Assembly (NCBI GenBank): GCA_946406115.1
Contig: OX291545.1
Span: 10,926,001-10,990,000, forward strand
Direction of reading: 5' to 3'
Origin: Apoda limacodes
Lineage: Eukaryota > Arthropoda > Insecta > Lepidoptera > Limacodidae
DNA: 64,000 nucleotides
Shown here: in pieces, positions 25,001 to 32,730 of the stretch
Layout of the letters: the number at the start of each line of letters is the position of its first letter
How positions within the stretch are numbered: position 1 is the stretch's first letter
The notes under the pieces: generated by a model
Told to the model about the DNA's origin: nothing
What the model saw: the letters and a program-made list of their open reading frames with translations, nothing else
Database searches by the model: none
Program-made: the position numbers and the translations under genes

Positions 25001-25130
25001 GTTAATATTCAGAAACTTGGTTATCCTTAAATTTATGTAGAGAGTCATTCTTGGCTATTTTCAGTGTACCAGTTTGATAATTAACTTCCGTTTATTTTAT
25101 TCATTTTTCAGATCAAACAAGAAGATGTAA
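4012..25130 (+). CDS. MPPE1: MPPE1 / PGAP5 GPI-glycan-remodelling metallophosphoesterase, complete, 8 exons
   Basis: PGAP5 removes a side-chain ethanolamine phosphate from the GPI anchor in the early secretory pathway and so promotes ER exit of GPI-proteins. Exons read: 4012-4134, 7791-7977, 8409-8550, 9757-9923, 21201-21283, 21684-21971, 24247-24398, 25112-25130. All junctions are GT-AG and keep phase, giving 386 aa (human about 396). Visible in order: an N-terminal membrane segment (about residues 13-35), LADTH (D64, H66), GDIFDEG (D105, D108), GNHD (N143, H144), HFPLYR (H235), GGHTHHN (H289, H291), PSFSWRNR, and a C-terminal membrane segment (about 350-369) ending SNKKM. Every metallophosphatase metal-ligand motif is intact. 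The exon 4 acceptor is AG at 9755-9756; the nearer AG at 9741 breaks phase. Introns carry several transposons, and intron 4 carries a nested antisense gene. Confidence 0.93.
4595..4682 (+). mobile_element. 88-bp micro-MITE with perfect 8-bp TSD (copy 1)
   Basis: The insert begins GGTTGGGGTGTGCAAAAGG and ends AGTTACTCTGACC. It is bounded by the direct repeat aaaaatag at 4587-4594 and 4683-4690. The ends form a short imperfect inverted repeat (GGTTGGGGT versus GGTCAGAGT). An 8-bp duplication is the hallmark of hAT, P or Merlin transposition. It lies in MPPE1 intron 1. Relatives are at 11019-11109 and 18895-18927. Confidence 0.75.
4895..7529 (+). mobile_element. 2.6-kb DDE-type DNA transposon in MPPE1 intron 1
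   Basis: The left end reads cattagggtgtcccttat; the right end, on the other strand, reads cataaggttgtcccttat (about 16 of 18 matching). These terminal inverted repeats bracket a broken transposase in the same orientation as MPPE1. I could not define a clean target duplication, so the superfamily stays open. The insertion accounts for about 72% of MPPE1 intron 1. Confidence 0.7.
5137..7276 (+). pseudogene. broken transposase (DTTASNTG / ACRHH family) with one intron
   Basis: Reading across frames gives an arthropod repeat-encoded protein. In order: KLPTNRQVL, IRECIIFWEKARIPTRA, a charged coiled-coil-like stretch (5488-5580), RLPILLSFGEKEQLLAVPKL, QIMCCDTTASNTGRLKGACVLLEQ and LLLFACRHHVYELVL (5903-6220), HQARWMARAIYSLKICLL (about 6450-6500), then NDTAERAVKLMQDFHGL near the C-terminus (7094-7276). 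The D in CDTTASNTG and the CRHH motif suggest an RNase H-fold, hAT-like catalytic core; this is inference. An 83-bp GT-AG intron (6877-6959) restores the frame ...DYLY-RKSLSDF. Frameshifts or stops near 5200, 5418, 5782, 5890, 6220-6340, 6622 and 6675 show it is dead. Confidence 0.75.
8615..9437 (+). repeat. lepidopteran dispersed repeat, near full-length copy ('gggttccgtacc...gactcgcacttggcc' family)
   Basis: It starts agggttctgtacctcaaaagg, continues through tgtccgtctatctgtctgagaccctttttctcag, and ends ggtgcgcgtctgactcgcac-ttgaccgattttt. No protein is encoded. It occupies most of MPPE1 intron 3. Shorter relatives occur at 18110-18345, 23060-23225, 37894-38600 and 63938-64000. Confidence 0.7.
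9055..9201. repeat. two-copy ~73-bp tandem duplication inside the dispersed repeat
   Basis: The unit beginning atgcaataaaaaaatatgcc and ending acacaaataaatcaa is present twice back to back with essentially no differences. That indicates a recent internal duplication in an otherwise old repeat copy. Confidence 0.85.
10523..11505 (-). pseudogene. mariner-family (IS630-Tc1-mariner, probably DD37D) transposase remnant
   Basis: From an ATG at 11505 the minus strand reads a helix-turn-helix region (TIKKYNEYSSVEDTKKSGRP, RIPRNPVWKQKLMALQMGLS, VKKVLNEDKGVRAYRK). A large internal loss follows. The catalytic end comes next: WVFQKDSILAHKA, DWPSSSPDLNPLDYKIW and a C-terminus like RRLKACVANGGGHF. The spacing between the last two acidic residues is about 30; related DD37D elements have 37, so about seven residues look deleted. 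There are stops in both halves and the first catalytic D region is missing. It cannot be functional. Confidence 0.8.
11019..11109 (+). mobile_element. 91-bp micro-MITE inserted in the mariner (copy 2)
   Basis: It begins GGTTGGGGTGTACAAAAGG and ends AGTTACTCTGACC. Flanks are ctctggat (11011-11018) and atctggat (11110-11117), an 8-bp target duplication with one mismatch. It is closely similar to copy 1 at 4595-4682. Because it interrupts mariner sequence, it transposed after that mariner. Confidence 0.75.
12165..13647. mobile_element. fold-back element: ~98-bp tandem array plus ~330-bp inverted arms
   Basis: Eight units of about 98 bp (marker gtt(c/a)caag at 12207, 12306, 12405, 12504, 12601, 12699, 12797 and 12895) contain cttacagttcgtttaaaact, ttagctaagcagtt and aaaacagttaggg. 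From about 12830 the sequence runs into a unique arm to about 13170 (cgttcggttaatttagctca, gcatcccagcggttcacta, ccagccataagcaattttt). The arm is repeated in reverse complement at 13303-13647, across a loop of about 130 bp. The right arm keeps only one tandem unit. No ORF is present. The layout matches fold-back transposons with subterminal tandem repeats. Confidence 0.85.
13826..13971. mobile_element. 146-bp MITE with ~35-bp terminal inverted repeats
   Basis: The left end aagacccgaactccaccaaa ... cggagatgtctatta pairs with the right end aatattagacatctccg ... ttggtggagtccgggcctt. The left arm carries a short extra block (gcatgtc) absent from the right arm. It lies in MPPE1 intron 4. The target duplication is not clear. 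Confidence 0.7.
14140..14690. repeat. ~199-bp AT-rich tandem repeat, about 2.7 copies
   Basis: The marker gataaacaattttagcaaa occurs at 14179, 14379 and 14577 (periods 200 and 198). Each unit contains gacataagacacaaaaaa, ttatccttacaaacaataaa and agacacccttacatgg. The array ends about 60 bp beyond the stop codon of the antisense SAM-domain gene, so it probably forms part of that gene's 3' flank or 3' UTR. Confidence 0.85.
14747..19586 (-). CDS. SAM-domain protein, SAMD3-like family, complete 6-exon gene nested in MPPE1 intron 4
   Basis: Exons (minus strand): 19586-19442, 18772-18618, 17302-17147, 17043-16420, 15745-15559, 15228-14747. All are GT-AG and phase-consistent, giving 582 aa. The ATG at 19586 is chosen because the extension MVYVKLLKFSNKRRYKTHK is in frame below an upstream TGA; an internal ATG lies at 19529. 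A SAM domain spans residues 33-84 (HYLRQWGLEMYIEHFK, LTENDLKELIPLIGHRAKL). An acidic Ser/Thr-rich linker follows (101-152). Then comes the large module known from animal 'SAMD3-like' proteins: RRREFIKHGI, W..RSKKRLMLLTSTEITVENYLRDF, DFKVLYPHNENKINENWPLIA and KQWRPSKHEALQGFICHVKS..TLQPFIMVVG. No catalytic motif or membrane segment is visible. The molecular function is unknown; SAM domains generally mediate protein or RNA binding. Confidence 0.85.
15781..15870. other. 90-nt near-palindromic hairpin in an intron of the SAM-domain gene
   Basis: The arm aactatagtctgaccgcgga... (15781-15823) pairs with ...tgcggtcaacctatagtt (15826-15870). About 34 of 45 positions pair by eye, around a tiny loop, and the stem is unusually GC-rich for this region. 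It could be a short palindromic MITE or a miRNA-precursor-like hairpin on either strand. Confidence 0.6.
16270..16325 (+). other. Penelope-type hammerhead-like motif (degenerate)
   Basis: The sequence reads CTGACCA, a GGCTGG/CCAGCC stem with a short loop, then GAAACGTC. This is the order of a hammerhead ribozyme core (CUGANGA - stem II - GAAA), as found at the ends of Penelope-like retroelements. The essential G of CUGANGA is C here, so self-cleavage is unlikely. Confidence 0.35.
18110..18345. repeat. dispersed repeat copy ('ggccaagtgcaagtcagac' end)
   Basis: It starts aactggccaagtgcaagtca and ends agggtcccgtttttaccc...cggaacccc, the two ends of the repeat family at 8615-9437. It is in the SAM-domain gene's second intron and antisense within MPPE1 intron 4. 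Confidence 0.6.
18895..18927 (-). mobile_element. 33-bp micro-insertion with perfect 8-bp TSD (copy 3)
   Basis: The reverse strand begins GGTTGGGGTGTACAAAAGG and ends about 14 bp later at ...TACTTTCACC. It is bounded by gagatcta at 18887-18894 and 18928-18935. It shares one end with the copies at 4595 and 11019 but is only 33 bp long, near the lower limit for any transposable unit. Confidence 0.7.
19255..19358. mobile_element. 104-bp MITE with perfect 17-bp terminal inverted repeats
   Basis: gtgttcctaaattcgaa at the left end is the exact reverse complement of ttcgaatttaggaacac at the right end. It is in intron 1 of the SAM-domain gene. No clear target duplication is visible. Confidence 0.75.
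19948..20021. other. compact hairpin (about 33-bp arms, 6-nt loop) upstream of the SAM-domain gene
   Basis: acctgtttctgttatatta + ctacaacgtaacc pairs with ggttacgttgtag + taatataacaataacaggt. The only departures are one or two mismatches and a small bulge. It lies about 360 bp upstream of the SAM-domain gene's ATG. It could be a MITE or a structured RNA. Confidence 0.65.
20175..20290. repeat. probable LINE/SINE 3'-end repeat
   Basis: It reads ttattcattctttattgcat... through acaattggcggacttaatgc to gaattcagggagaaaaccc. I recall this word order from common lepidopteran dispersed repeats. No coding sequence is present. Confidence 0.35.
22161..23044 (+). mobile_element. Tc1-like element, internally deleted (884 bp), in MPPE1 intron 6
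   Basis: The ends cacaccggcacaattagcgg and ccgctaattgtgccggtgtg are perfect inverted repeats at the tips, bounded by TA on both sides (22159-22160, 23045-23046). It is in the same orientation as MPPE1. The 5' part of the transposase, with its DNA-binding domain, is missing. Confidence 0.9.
22184..22799 (+). pseudogene. Tc1 transposase remnant, DD34E catalytic domain
   Basis: The reading frame carries FTDECR (first D), GGSIMVWGGI, ILMQDNARAHSA (second D) and WPANSPDMNPIEHVWD (E). Exactly 34 residues separate the second D from the E, the Tc1 signature. The paired-type DNA-binding N-terminus is absent. A TAG follows HVWD and a TAA follows WERLP, so the copy cannot make transposase, although the catalytic triad is preserved. 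Confidence 0.9.
23060..23225 (+). repeat. short deleted copy of the dispersed repeat family
   Basis: It begins ttttagggttccatacc and ends gaacgctcggtgctcgaattcgactcgcacttgacctg, matching both ends of 8615-9437 with the middle missing. It begins 14 bp after the Tc1 element's TA. Confidence 0.6.
23505..23670. repeat. probable lepidopteran LINE/SINE tail
   Basis: It reads gtcaaagtcaaagtcaaaat, ggtttattcaaataaggatt, then gaagaatccggcaagaaact. I recall this pattern from common dispersed repeats in Lepidoptera. It is non-coding and sits in MPPE1 intron 6. Confidence 0.5.
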
Positions 25131-25790
25131 ACCCTAGTAAGCTCCAGCTGATGTTACCAAATATATTTTGCTTTTCTGTATGGACTACTGTATGCTGTTC
25201 GTATACATTTTTCTAGTCAAACATTGTTAACTTTAGTTTTATAATGTTATAAAAGTAAGTATCCAATATAAACTATTTTTTACTGCCATGATAAGAGTGA
25301 AAGCACCCGGGAGCACAGCGACTTAGGCCGCTGCCCTCCCGGAGATCGCGAGGCAATTCAGGGATGCCCATGTTGATATATTATGTTGAGAGGGTGCTAC
25401 GGAGCGTCGAGACAAACCTATTCATTGACAGAACACTCAGCTACATGTTTTATTCGCCTTGAAGTCGCTTGCCAGAAGTTTTCTGCATAGTTCTTCACAC
25501 AGTGAAGTAACCAAACAGCCCTTCCTCATCTGTAGTAACAATGAGACAGGGGAACGTTCCGCGTAGGGGCCTATAGGGTTTATACTACTTTAATCGATAA
25601 ACACATATAATAAATTACCTAAACGCGGTAATCTACGTCTACTGAACGCATGGTGCTGTACGAAGGCAGCGGTGCTTGCCCTCTTATCTGAGAGGCAACA
25701 CGATGAATGTAACGAACGTCTTCATTAACGCCAAGCCAACCCTATGGCTTACAACAGATCAATCAAGTGGCCACGAGATTTCTGGATGGA
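25131..25790. other. region downstream of MPPE1, likely including its 3' UTR
   Basis: A candidate polyadenylation signal AATAAA is at 25609-25614. GC-rich patches (gcacccgggagcacagcg, gccctcccggagatcgcg) differ from their surroundings and may belong to a retroelement. No ORF of note is seen. Confidence 0.4.
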
Positions 25791-25795
25791 GCTTA

Positions 25796-26155
25796 GACCA
25801 TATCAGTTTGGAGCTTACAGCCTACTGAACGACGGATGGATAAATCATATTAGTTTGGAGCTTATAGCCTACTGAACTACGGATGGATAAATCATATTAG
25901 TTTGGGGCTTATAGCCTTCTGACCGACAGATCGATAAATCATATTGCTACAGAGCTTACAGGCATCTGACCGACAGATGGATAAATCATATTGGTTCGAA
26001 GCTTACAGCCATCTGATTTACAGATGGATAAATCATTTTGGTTCGAAGCTTATAGCCATCTGATCGACGGATGGATAAATCATGCTGGTTCGGAGTTTCA
26101 ATCATCTCAGTTTTGTAGCTTACAGCCTTCTGTCTGACCAATAGATAAATCACAG
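25796..26155. repeat. 47-bp minisatellite, about seven copies
   Basis: gataaatc recurs at 25839, 25886, 25933, 25980, 26027 and 26074, an exact 47-bp period, with one more degraded unit at 26144. Each unit reads roughly catattagtttggagctta, cagcctactgac, cgacggatgg. It is not a CRISPR: there are no unique spacers and the genome is eukaryotic. Confidence 0.9.
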
Positions 26156-27436
26156 TAGTTCGTTGAACATACAGACACGCAGGAAGTACAGTTATCTACA
26201 TGTTATAAATTGATCACGGGGCAGCACGGCATATTCCACTATAGATGGCAGATATAGGTTTATCGCAGCGCGACACAATATACTCGATCGTTATGGATCG
26301 CCGAATAACGCAAGGAATATTCATATATAGATCACAAAGCAACACGGGATACTCAAACATGGATTACAGAGCAACAAGGGATACTCAACTATGGAATACT
26401 CCTCTCAGCTATGTAAATTCTCCTCTGGGCTATGTAGATTCTCCTGTAGCCGCCGCCCGCCGTCTTGGGTGGGAAGGTCCTTTATGCTGCAGGTCTCGTG
26501 GTAAAGTGGACCCTTCCCACCTTAGCCTAAATCGCACGTAGACTCGTGCTACCATAGATCTAGAGTCTTGTTTTAGTGTTGCCAACTTAGATTAGCGGTG
26601 TTGCTACTTACAATACATAATAATTGCTAATAGTAGTTTACTTGCGTAGGAACTCGCGTGCTCCGCGACACAAGTAAAGATAGGTAAAAAAGTTCTGTTG
26701 TCAGCAAAGAAACTGAAGCTAAGTAATTTTCTGTCACTATGTCTGCTTTAGGGGCTTTGGCAATCGACTGTAACGCGAATAAATATTATAGCTCAGTGTT
26801 CTATCAATAGGTCTGCTGCAGTGGATTTAAAGTCGGATAATGTATTGGAAAAAAAAATAATGTTTATTTTTTAATTTTTAGTTGCCTTCTATTAAAAAAA
26901 TTTGTACTCAAAGTCAATCATTAAAGAAACTTAAAACATTTTAATATTTTTCTTTGAAACGAGAAAGAAAGAATAGAAAACTACAATGGTTCGGTTTTTA
27001 CCACATATTTACAGAACCCTAAAATCAGATTGAAAATACATGATAAAACTACAAGTGTTCATATATTTTTTTTTACCGTTTGGCTATACGTAGGTATATA
27101 AGTACCTAGCACATAAGGGCAGACTGATAGATATGACTACTGAACTGTGTAATAAATAGCTACCGTTTTATACCATAAAATTGACAAATAGAAGAACAGA
27201 TGGAATCCGTTTTTACCGTTTGACTACGATACCCTAATAATTGAATAACAGATAACCGCACAAATACATTATCCGCATAAATGACTGTTATGATGCTAGA
27301 CATAAATTGCATGTCGGTATTGTCTACGGTACTCTCAAAATTAGAACGTCAAAATAAGTTTTTTTATTTTGCTTTGGATTGTCAAAATTTTCAACAGTGA
27401 AATGCATAAGTTATAACTTGTCATCGTATTTGTTAT
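26156..27436. other. intergenic, no gene recognised
   Basis: Short inverted words gggtgggaaggtcc and ggacccttcccacc (about 26468-26521) could form a hairpin, and aataaa occurs near 26780. The mixture of tandem repeat, hairpin and polyadenylation-like signal could be a solo LTR, but I cannot define its ends. Confidence 0.4.
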
Positions 27437-27621
27437 GGTGGCTTCCTACGGCCTGTGATCTCACGGGTTACTCCGCGCCAGCTGTCGAGCTGCCTGTGTC
27501 AGCAAAGTCTACCCTGTAAAGGCTCGTCGGTAACCTAAAAGTTGGGCCTATGGCACGAGCACGCCCGCGCAACGCATCGCAATCGTGTAGCCCGTGAAAT
27601 TACAGGCCATCATAAGCCACC
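27437..27621. mobile_element. 185-bp MITE with ~35-bp terminal inverted repeats
   Basis: The left end ggtggcttcctacggcctgt...cacgggttac pairs with the right end gtagcccgtg...acaggccatcataagccacc. Flanks contain TTA on both sides (not both adjacent), loosely compatible with a Harbinger-type TWA duplication. The interior is GC-rich. Confidence 0.7.
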
Positions 27622-27889
27622 TTAGAATGTTGAATTGTCAACTAGTGTACGCTCCATATAAGTTTGCTTGTAGTAAAATGCGTAGTTAACTGTAATTCAA
27701 TGGTACATTATTTGGTTTACCTCATTCACAGTGGTGCCTTTGCCATGCAGAAACCTTTTGTTGCTCGTGGTACACCCGGTGTACCGTGGTCCACACGCGC
27801 AAATAGTATGGCAATAGTAAATTTTTTTCCGTAGTGGATTGTGAAATTCCTGCAACGAGACTCCATAATACATCTTATCCAGGAGTTAA

Positions 27890-28365
27890 TTATAAATGAC
27901 AGCTGTCAAACTAAAAAAGGGTTTCTCTCCGAAACTACTGATCTTAGACTAGGTGTTTCTTTAGAGAAATGATAGATCTGATCAAGATCTTTATTTCGCA
28001 TGACAGCTGTCAAACTAAAACGGACTATATCTCCAAAACTAGTGTTTGGAGACTAGGTGTTTCTTTGGAGAAATTATAGCTATTATTAAGATCTTCATTT
28101 CGGATTTGGGAAGCTCCTGATATTGCATTTTAATTGTATTACAATACAATTGTATTTATGAAACGAATTTTACCGCGATAACTGAATACCAGACAAAAAA
28201 TTAAAATAAATTCATTTAACTTTGTTATATTATTATTAATACTTGTTTAAACAATATCTTGTTTGACAGTTGTCATCAAAAATGAAGATCTTGATGAGAT
28301 CTATAATTTCTCCAAAGAAACACCTAGTCTCCAAACACTAGTTTTGGAGATATAGTCCTTTTTAG
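27890..28365. mobile_element. composite tandem + inverted repeat element (relative of 2755-3110)
   Basis: Two direct units of about 112 bp (27899-28110) carry gacagctgtcaaac, ctccgaaact, agactaggtgtttcttt and gatcaagatctttatttc. An inverted unit follows at 28260-28365 (aatgaagatcttgatgagat, aagaaacacctagtctccaa, gttttggagatatagtcc). No protein is encoded. The same words occur at 2755-3110, so this is a family. Confidence 0.75.
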
Positions 28366-29397
28366 TAATATTTTTGTTTGCGTCATTTTGTACTTTAATG
28401 TCATTTCTGTGTCCATTAGTTTACTTGAAAAAATAAGAAATAATGAGAACGTGATATATTAAATTTTAATCAGATTTGCTTGTAATAGCTGAACAAGAAA
28501 TGGATAGTACTACATTGTGTCAAAGTTCGAAGAAAAACATTATCTATGACTATAGTTCTATGTTTGTGGTTATTATCTATCATGCTAATTTTATATTTTT
28601 AATACAAGTAGACAATAACAAACCAAAGATGACTTGCAATTGTGTTCGTTTGTAAGATAATATCGTAATCGTTTGCCGGATGTCAATGAGTAGGTACTGT
28701 ATACTGTTAGGTAATTCCTGCCCCCTTATATAGAATTCACCAAAAAGATTTAAGCTTTCTGCAAGAGTAAAGTATTAAAGTAAAGTATTAAATGTCTGCT
28801 CTGTTGGTCATTTGACAGACGTGTGACGTGAGTAGTGGTTGCCATCCGTTCTGATAAAGCCGGAAAGAGTTAGGCTTTTTGACCTCTTGTAATTTGTTGA
28901 ATTTCTAAGAAAACTCTTAAAAAAATTGAGGATTTAAAGCAGGTTGCTGTAAAAGGACAATATCTAATCAAATAACGATAATATTGGTTAAAACTTTGTT
29001 TTAAAACATGTAATTTATTTAAAATAATTAGCGTATGGCTTTAGGACCTTTAATTCCAGGCTTTCAGCGGCTAAGTTCGGCTTTCAGTATTGGCAACGTC
29101 ACCAGCCCATTTCTACTTCTGCTTGCTGATTCTGCCAGCTATATAGGTGACTTTGTATTAAGTTATTTTATACAAGTAGATACTTACATATAGGTAGACA
29201 AAATAGACATGAATATTTTATGGTTTGACTTTACCATAAACTACAAATTCTATCGATTTTAAATTTCGTACAGTTGTAAAACTTCCTTTCCCGGATCTAA
29301 GGTAAAAAATAATGCCAAAATTTTAATAGTTATTGGAACAGGGCTCTAATTTGAAAGTGAGGTCCCTACTTACTGAGTAATTTGTAATGAATATGGC

Positions 29398-29785
29398 CAT
29401 ACTAATATTATAAATGTGAAAGTAACTCTGTCTGCCTGTCTGTCTGTTACCTCTTTACGCTTAAACCGCTGTACTGATTAAGATACAATTTGACATGGAG
29501 ATAGTTTAAGTCCCGAGAGGAAATAGGCTACTTGAAAGCGTCAAGCGTGAGTCGGTTTTTTTTCTATAATTGCCGTTGACTCCTAAACCGATAACCGAAT
29601 TCAGGGTGGGCGGAACCGTGGGCAAATTTAGCATTGATATAGTTTTAAGTCTATGGGATGGACATAGGCTTCTTGAAAACGTCGAACGTGAGTCGGATTA
29701 TTTCTATAATTAAGAAGTTGCTGTTGAAATCTAAAAACGATTACCAAATTTAGAGCAGGTCGAACCGCGGGCAAAAGTTAGTTAG
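29398..29785 (+). repeat. SINE-like dispersed repeat copy
   Basis: It begins atactaatattataaatgtg, then tctgtctgcctgtctgtctg, cttaaaccgctgtactgat and gtcccgagaggaaataggct. It ends cgaaccgcgggcaaaagttag. The family recurs at 30297, 35950, 36250, 40700, 42830-45415 and 63430. Confidence 0.65.
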
Positions 29786-30296
29786 TAATAAAAGTAAAAA
29801 GTTTTTTATAGAAGTAGAAACCGAATATTTTATTAATGTTATAAAAGTCACGAGATAGTCTTCATATAATCTCCGAAACTGCGAAACCGTTGATAGTATT
29901 GTTGTGTTGACCCGTCATTAGGGCGGCGATAGTCGGCCAAAGACCTAAACCATTCGAAACAAAACACTCGTGAAGTTTCGTTGTTACACGTGTTTAAAAG
30001 CCATTGAAACTGAAGATGTTGTAGGTATCTCTAGTGTCAAGTTCACTAAATCCGTTTTACATGGAATTACCTCTTTACTAGAGAAGCTACTTTTTGTATT
30101 TTAATAACACATTCTGTTAAAATGTTTAGGGTAGTTCTCTCTTTATGAAAATTCGCACTGTAAGGGGTTTAAAATCGGGAGTCAACAAAGTAAGCAAAGC
30201 ATATAAAATTTCTCGAAAACTGAAAATGTTAAGTGCTTAAAAATTTGTAAATTATTATATATTGTAAATACGTTAATTGTTTTTTCTACTTACTAC

Positions 30297-30560
30297 TAAT
30301 GTAAAAGTTTGTTTGTTACTCGATTCACGCCACAACCGAGCATCCAATTGAGCTGAAATTTGGCCCAGAGATAGGTGAAGGAACGGTGTAGAATATAGGC
30401 TACCTTTTATCCCGGAAAATTTCCGAAACTTCTCGCGGGAATAACCCAAATTCCACTTTAATGAACTTCTTTAGTTTTAACTAAGGAGTTGCCTTAGGAA
30501 TCTCACGCTGATCAAATTTAGGGCGAGCGGAGCTAAAAATCAAAAGCTAGTAACAAACCG
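30297..30560 (+). repeat. SINE-like dispersed repeat copy (variant)
   Basis: It reads ttgtttgttactcgattcac, gcatccaattgagctgaaat, taggctaccttttatcccgg, and ends gagctaaaaatcaaaagcta. It resembles the right arm at 36250-36515. Confidence 0.6.
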
Positions 30561-32730
30561 CAGGACAATATTCTGTCATGTCGTGGTGCAACGCTGTGAC
30601 TTGATTTTTAGTACGGGGATAGCTGGAGAATATAGAAAATAACGTAAAATACTTTTTATTTCGGTCAATAAAGGTGTTTCCGTAGGAATCCCACAGAAAT
30701 ATCCTCATTGTGTTTGGGCAAAGCCACGATTTCCCATAATTGATGCTCTACAGTGTAAACAAAGCTAAGTCTGGCCGCCGCTGACGTTGTAAGCAAGATG
30801 GGGATGCCGTTTTCTTATACCGCACCTCTAAGTTTGTTTTGTCAAACGGCCGAGTTGACTAACTAGTTCAAAGTTGTTTTATAGTCTTAAGTCTTTAAAC
30901 TTGCAATAAAAAAAATATATTCTATTTTATGCATTTTGAATACAAAACCAAATAGTTAAAAGTTTACCGTGTCAAACTAAATCCTGTTTACATACCTATA
31001 GGGATTTTATTTTAAAAGAGTTAAATTTTTCCCATTTGGCTACGGAACTATAAAACTACAATCTCATAAATCGGTTAAACTGTAAAATTGTGAAGATGAA
31101 TCTTGAGTAGTTATCTAGTATCTAACTGATGGACTTCTCACCGTGAATACCTATAGGTATTGTAATTGAGTGACGCTGCAAGGATGCAAGGAAATGAGAC
31201 CATGTTGCGACAGCGATATTATGATTTTATAGACCAGTCTATTTAATGAACTTCATCACTAGTCTTTCAGAAGATGGAAACATCTTATGACGGGGGCAGC
31301 CTGAAGGCTAGAACATTAACATGGTTTTTTACCTACCTCGTTTTCGGAGACCTATATGTATACTTTAAGAGGGTTTTCATTTCGCTACAAATTTGTTATA
31401 CAATAAATTATGTCTGTATGTGGCAAGATGTTTGCCATCATCGCCTTAATCAGCGAATATTTTTTTCACGAGTTAAATACCAATGTCAAGTGTTATCATC
31501 TTAAGGGGGCATTTAGTATTGTAAGATAACCAAGAGTAGATATAAGTAAAGTTTAGGAGTTGCGTGTTGATAACTGTACTGTGTTGACGAGATAATGAAA
31601 CAAGTGCGTCAATACGTGATATTATTATTTATAATTAAATCTTATTAGGAACTTTTGATACATACCGACCCATTAATAATTAATATTTTGTTTACTGTAA
31701 CAAATGTTTTTCTAGCTTCAGAGTCAGAAATTAATACTGTGTTATACACAAAGGTTATTGTACATTTACAATTATTTCTATAAATGCCACAATTTACATC
31801 AATACTAAAGACATCTTACATATAAATAATTTAAATCGACTAATTAAATTAAGTTACTGACAATAATTTAAGGACAGTTTTTGTACCTTGATTAACTATA
31901 CATAGTACATTAATACCTAACCTTATAAGTCAAATATCAATAAAGGGTTTTGCAACATGTCTTTCTATTTAAATTAAGTAGACATATGTCTTAACAAAAA
32001 ATACTTAAGAATTCTAAAAAACAACTACGCTACTTACTTAAATACCTATGATACAGAAGAATGTTAGTTTTAGTCAACCATTCATTGCTAATATTTATTG
32101 TCCTACCTAAATTACTTAAGTTGAGCTAAAAATAGTCCACGATTTAACAAACTAGTAAATGAAAATTTAACAATTTAATACTTGTTGTGAAGCTAGAAGC
32201 TTGTTATCTCTCGCTCGCCACTCGCGACGCTTTATGTACATATCTGAGAGGTTAAAATAACAATCTATCTAAAGTTCGAATCATTTTAAAAATTATGCTA
32301 CATGTAGCTACGGGAATTATGTGATTCTTGTGAATCGTTCATTTCTTGCTCTACGTTGGGTAAGACAATTAAGTATAAGAAAATTAACAATATTGACTAT
32401 TAAGATTAATCGATAAACTACATTAGTAAATTGATAAGACAACGATCGATTTCTCAATTAACTTTAACAAGTTAAAACCATAAAATAGTGCTTGAAAAAA
32501 TGTGGCTTTACTCAACATTATTTCAAAACAATTAGTAAGATTGATGCAATCATGTGTTTCTTCACAAAATACTAAAATTTGAAATCAATAAGATTTTAAC
32601 TACATTATGTAGTTTAGGTGCTGTGATACTCCTATTTACTTATTTGTATCTTCTACGACTTGAGGACGTTCCTCTATGCGATTAAATATTATACAATTGT
32701 GAGAATTCTCTGTAGACTTTGCTTTGGCAG
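30561..32730. other. intergenic / 3' flank of the cytochrome b5 gene, nothing recognised
   Basis: AT-rich DNA with no credible ORF. A TTTATT at 32094-32099 is a possible polyadenylation signal for the minus-strand b5 gene, which ends at 32731. Such hexamers are frequent here by chance. Confidence 0.45.

Noticed and set aside
26245..26541. 98-codon open frame after the 47-bp minisatellite
   Set aside because: No recognisable domain, repetitive composition, and it overlaps hairpin-like repeat sequence.
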